Below, in pieces: positions 6,345 through 8,592 of a DNA stretch of 8,592 nucleotides. The notes beneath the pieces are model-generated. The model searched no databases. It saw only the letters and a list, made by a program, of their open reading frames with translations, and had not been told where the DNA came from. Source of the DNA: Treponema sp. (GTDB lineage Bacteria; Spirochaetota; Spirochaetia; Treponematales; Breznakiellaceae). A program made the translations under genes and the position numbers. Position 1 is the stretch's first letter. Each line of letters opens with the position of its first letter. The stretch covers positions 1 to 8,592 of the forward strand of contig JAISBK010000098.1 of assembly GCA_031266255.1 (NCBI GenBank), in the 5' to 3' direction.

Positions 6345-7673
6345 ATGCTCTTGATTGGAAATGGAAAAGTGGTTACAAGAGACGACGCATGTCCGTTTAT
6401 TGAAAACGGTGCGGTCGCGATTGATGGCCCGGTGATTACGGAAGTGGGTGAAACCGGTGTATTAAAGGCCAAATACCCGGAGGCTCGCTATATAGATGCC
6501 CGGGGCCGCTTGGTCATGCCTGGGTTTATAAACACCCACATGCATTACTACAGTACGTTTGCCCGGGGCATAAGTCTTGGGGGCAAACCCGCGACTACCT
6601 TTGGCGAAGTGCTGCGTGGACTCTGGTGGCGGCTCGACAAGCAGCTTACCCTGGAGGATGTGTATTACAGTGCGGTTGGTCCTATGATTGACCAAATCCA
6701 TTCAGGGGTTACGTCGGTGATCGATCACCACGCCAGCCCCTATGCAGTGGCAGGGAGTCTGTTCAAGATTGCCGAAGCAGCACAGCAATTTGGAATCCGC
6801 AGTAACCTCTGTTACGAAATCTCTGACCGGGATGGTGCGGCGATCAAAGATGCCGGAATTAAAGAAAACGTGGATTTTGTGAAGCACTGTAAAGCGCAGA
6901 ACAACGATATGATGAAAGGGCTTATCGGGATCCATGCGCAGATCACCATCAGTGAAAAAACTCTGAATGAGTGCATCGAAGCTGCCGCGGGTCTTGATGT
7001 GGGATTTCACATTCACGCAGCAGAAGGTATCGAAGATGTCGTTGACGCGCTGTCAAAATACGATATGCGGGTCATTGAGCGCTTGTATCGATACAAGGTA
7101 CTTTCGGACAAAACCATAGCGGTCCATTGTATTCACATCACCGAAGAAGAGATGGACATGCTCAAAGACAGCGGCGTTGCAGTCGTACACAACCCTGAGT
7201 CGAACATGGGAAATGCGGTGGGGGTTTCACCGGTTCTGGCCATGCTCAAGAAAGGGATCCTGGTGGGTATGGGTACTGACGGCTACACTGCAGATATGAC
7301 CGAATCCTATAAGGTCGCGGCGATCTTGCATAAACATGCGGCTAAGATTCCGTCGGTTGCCTGGGCAGAGCCGCCGCAGATGCTTTTTAAGAACAACAAA
7401 GCGATTATGGAACGCTTCATCCAAGGCAAGGTCGGAACTCTCAGCAAAGACCACTATGCAGACATCATCATCGTTGATTATCAGGGGCCGACACCGGTGA
7501 ATGAGAACACGATCAACAGCCACATCCTTTTCGGCATCTCAGGCAGGCATGTGGATACCACCATTATCAATGGTAAAATCGTGATGAACGACCGGGAACT
7601 GGTGGGGATCGATGAAGCAGGGCTTTTGGCAAAATCCCGGGAACAGGCCTTACAGTTGTGGAAACGGATTTAA
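6345..7673 (+). CDS. ssnA: SsnA, amidohydrolase-superfamily aminohydrolase of the purine-degradation cluster
   Basis: This is a 442-residue cytosolic metal-dependent hydrolase, the same length as E. coli SsnA as I recall it. It has the metal-site layout of cytosine/guanine-deaminase-like amidohydrolases: T64-H65-M66-H67 (HxH) after the first beta strand, FHIHAAE at 221-227 supplying His222/His224 and the probable proton-relay Glu227, His261 in VHCIH, and Asp312 in GMGTDGYTADM. An N-terminal beta-sandwich segment (residues 1-60, ending VMPGFINTH) and a matching C-terminal segment (from about 370) are as expected. The start is well supported by GGAGG at 6333-6337 inside the end of ygfK, 7 bases before the ATG, with only 2 bases between the genes. 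SsnA probably deaminates or hydrolyses a purine-derived ring; E. coli SsnA has no agreed substrate. A plain guanine deaminase or chlorohydrolase is possible but less likely given the ygfK pairing. All key residues are present. Confidence 0.93.
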   Translation: MLLIGNGKVVTRDDACPFIENGAVAIDGPVITEVGETGVLKAKYPEARYIDARGRLVMPGFINTHMHYYSTFARGISLGGKPATTFGEVLRGLWWRLDKQLTLEDVYYSAVGPMIDQIHSGVTSVIDHHASPYAVAGSLFKIAEAAQQFGIRSNLCYEISDRDGAAIKDAGIKENVDFVKHCKAQNNDMMKGLIGIHAQITISEKTLNECIEAAAGLDVGFHIHAAEGIEDVVDALSKYDMRVIERLYRYKVLSDKTIAVHCIHITEEEMDMLKDSGVAVVHNPESNMGNAVGVSPVLAMLKKGILVGMGTDGYTADMTESYKVAAILHKHAAKIPSVAWAEPPQMLFKNNKAIMERFIQGKVGTLSKDHYADIIIVDYQGPTPVNENTINSHILFGISGRHVDTTIINGKIVMNDRELVGIDEAGLLAKSREQALQLWKRI

Positions 7674-7687
7674 AATCGTGAATTGAG

Positions 7688-7719
7688 GGGAAAAAGCGGG
7701 CTTTTGCCTGCTTTTTCCC
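7688..7719 (+). terminator. Hairpin terminator after ssnA
   Basis: A 14-base arm (7688-7701, GGGAAAAAGCGGGC) pairs with 7706-7719 (GCCTGCTTTTTCCC) across a TTTT loop, with a single G-T wobble. It lies 14 bases after the ssnA stop, where an operon end is expected. There is no separate run of T after the stem; the T run is inside the 3' arm. It is therefore a strong structure but not a textbook intrinsic terminator. The near-symmetric A and T tracts could let it work on the other strand too. Confidence 0.75.
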
Positions 7720-7777
7720 GGATTATGGTACATTTTGCATCTTGCCATTTTCTCTGCCAGGTGTCTTTGAGGAGTAT

Positions 7778-8327
7778 ATGCTGGATCCCGCGGTATATCC
7801 AGGAGCTGATGGAGCCATCTTAATTGCCAATATGGGACACCCCATAAAGGATACCGATACGGCGCTTTGATAGGGCTGGCAGGGGCTGCTATTGGATTAT
7901 CAACCATCCAGGAGATGGTAAAGCAGATACAACCTTTTGGTGATGGTCATGCCTTTGTGTTCAGCTCAGGGGGAATGATCGCCGCTCATACCGACCAAAG
8001 CCGATTGGGAAAGAACATACGGGAATCGGAAACCGACACCTTCGGCCCCTTCCTTAATACTATGGTTGACGCTGTTACCAAAGGAACTGCCGTCTCTTTC
8101 TCGTACCAGTCTCCGCAATCAGATACGGTCATGCAGTATTATTCCGTCCCCTTCGCTATCGGACAAGTTCCACGCCAAAGGAAACCTCACCAAACAGCTC
8201 GACATCAACTCCAAGGATGAACTGGGTGACCTTGCCCGTTATAGGGAACGGGATGCAGGAGATGGCTTCCGGCGCGGAGCAGATAGAGTGGCTTATTCTT
8301 GAGGTGTCCCGTTTTAAGGTTTCCTAA
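7778..8327 (+). pseudogene. Remnant of a methyl-accepting chemotaxis protein (dCache receptor)
   Basis: Three reading frames together spell pieces of one chemotaxis receptor. From 7778 a 30-codon frame reads like part of a dCache ligand domain (ILIANMGHPIKDTD) and stops at 7868-7870. Loss of one base near 7859-7861 would explain this, because the next frame continues as GALIGLAGAAIGLSTIQEMV. That frame carries the distal Cache domain (FGDGHAFVFSSGG, SRLGKNIRE) to about 8170, ending in the usual FAIGQVP. The sequence then jumps frame to the second half of a HAMP domain (GNLTKQLDINSKDELGDLA, 8183-8239), omitting the expected membrane span. From about 8250 a third frame gives MQEMASGAEQI and then LEVSRFKVS with a stop at 8325-8327, matching the ends of treponemal receptors as I remember them. 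Most of the cytoplasmic signalling domain, the N terminus and both membrane spans are missing, so it cannot encode a working receptor. A GAGGAG at 7769-7774 precedes the first fragment. Confidence 0.8.
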
Positions 8328-8430
8328 TCCGCAAGGGGATATTGTAGACATGCGTTATACGTTTCTCTTGACAACCGCGCGGGAACTGGGAAACTCACGG
8401 GCAGGCAATGCGGGTACTAGCCTACATAGC

Positions 8431-8464
8431 ACGTTATGGTTTATCATGGAATAACGTTTATATT
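8431..8464 (+). promoter_or_regulatory. Inverted repeat and possible -10 box upstream of the last reading frame
   Basis: In the 158-base non-coding stretch 8328-8485, ACGTTAT at 8431-8437 and ATAACGT at 8451-8457 form a 7-base inverted repeat with a 13-base spacer, the size of a typical dimeric-regulator site. TATATT at 8459-8464 could be a -10 box that such a protein would cover, but no good -35 lies at the right distance. TTGACA at 8368-8373 is a perfect -35 match without a partner. This is suggestive only. Confidence 0.3.
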
Positions 8465-8485
8465 GTATACGACAAGGAGTAGCAG

Positions 8486-8592
8486 ATGCATCAGTCTTTG
8501 AGCCTTGGTAAACATAGCTGGGGGCGGGGGGGCGGGCGCGCGCGCGCCCGGGCGCGGCCGCGGGAGGAGGGCAGGGACCGCCCGCGAGCGCG
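8486..8592 (+). CDS. Start of an unidentified gene, running off the right edge
   Basis: An ATG at 8486 is preceded by AAGGAG (8474-8479) with 6 bases of spacing, an excellent ribosome site, and follows a non-coding stretch with promoter-like elements, so a real gene probably begins here. The first dozen residues read MHQSLSLGKHSW, which I do not recognise. After that the frame enters the extremely GC-rich tail and becomes a meaningless Gly/Arg/Ala string. Only the first 10-12 codons should be trusted, and no function can be given. It may or may not belong to the purine locus; the hairpin after ssnA and the decayed receptor separate them. Confidence 0.4.
   Translation, partial: MHQSLSLGKHSWGRGGGRARARARPREEGRDRPRA
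8520..8592. other. T-free, extremely GC-rich terminal tail, probable sequence artefact
   Basis: The last 73 bases contain no T and only five A. They consist of G runs, an alternating CG run and a GCGGCCGC palindrome (8554-8561). Nothing else in the window has this composition, and the change is abrupt right after an ordinary stretch (AACATAGCT). It coincides with the end of the sequence, as expected for low-quality read ends or a mis-extended contig. A genuine GC-rich repeat cannot be excluded from this window alone. Confidence 0.7.

Noticed and set aside
3307..7673. In-frame TGA selenocysteine codons, considered because of the selenium link of ygfK
   Set aside because: Both ygfK and ssnA are uninterrupted and of normal length, and no selenocysteine codon is needed.
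8368..8396. TTGACA at 8368-8373 as a full promoter
   Set aside because: The -35 match is perfect, but the sequence 17 bases on (AAACTC) is a poor -10, and 16 or 18 bases is no better.

Overview
The window looks like part of a bacterial purine-catabolism locus of the kind found in E. coli (ygeW to ssnA) and in anaerobic gut bacteria that break down uric acid or xanthine. All recognisable genes are on the + strand. The best guess for the host is a spirochaete, probably a gut-associated Treponema relative. This rests mainly on a decayed chemotaxis-receptor gene near the right end, whose ligand-binding segment and closing FKVS tail resemble treponemal receptors, and on moderate-to-high GC. That assignment is inference from memory, not a search result.

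Layout: (1) 2-628, the C-terminal half of a YgeW-type knotted carbamoyltransferase, cut by the left edge. (2) 633-1580, a complete carbamate kinase (arcC/yqeA type), 4 bases downstream. (3) 1736-3223, a complete NCS2 nucleobase permease with purine-type signature residues. (4) 3307-6342, YgfK, a large flavin/iron-sulfur oxidoreductase. (5) 6345-7673, the aminohydrolase SsnA, translationally coupled to ygfK. (6) 7688-7719, a strong hairpin that probably ends the transcript. (7) 7778-8327, a methyl-accepting chemotaxis protein reduced to fragments by frameshifts and internal deletions. (8) 8328-8485, a short non-coding stretch with an inverted repeat. (9) 8486 to the right edge, a plausible new gene start that runs into a 73-base, T-free, extremely GC-rich tail that looks artefactual.

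Working together (inference): the permease would import a purine such as uric acid or xanthine. YgfK and SsnA would carry out redox and hydrolytic steps on the ring or its products. YgeW would release carbamoyl phosphate from a carbamoylated intermediate, and carbamate kinase would use that carbamoyl phosphate to make ATP. Ring opening and later steps would need partners such as ygeX, ygeY, hyuA and a molybdenum hydroxylase, none of which is in this window.

GC content drops between the left block (carbamoyltransferase and kinase) and the right block (ygfK, ssnA). The 83-base gap before ygfK is AT-richer and carries operator-like repeats, so the two blocks may be separate transcription units or have different histories. 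I see no tRNA, rRNA, CRISPR array, insertion sequence or origin.
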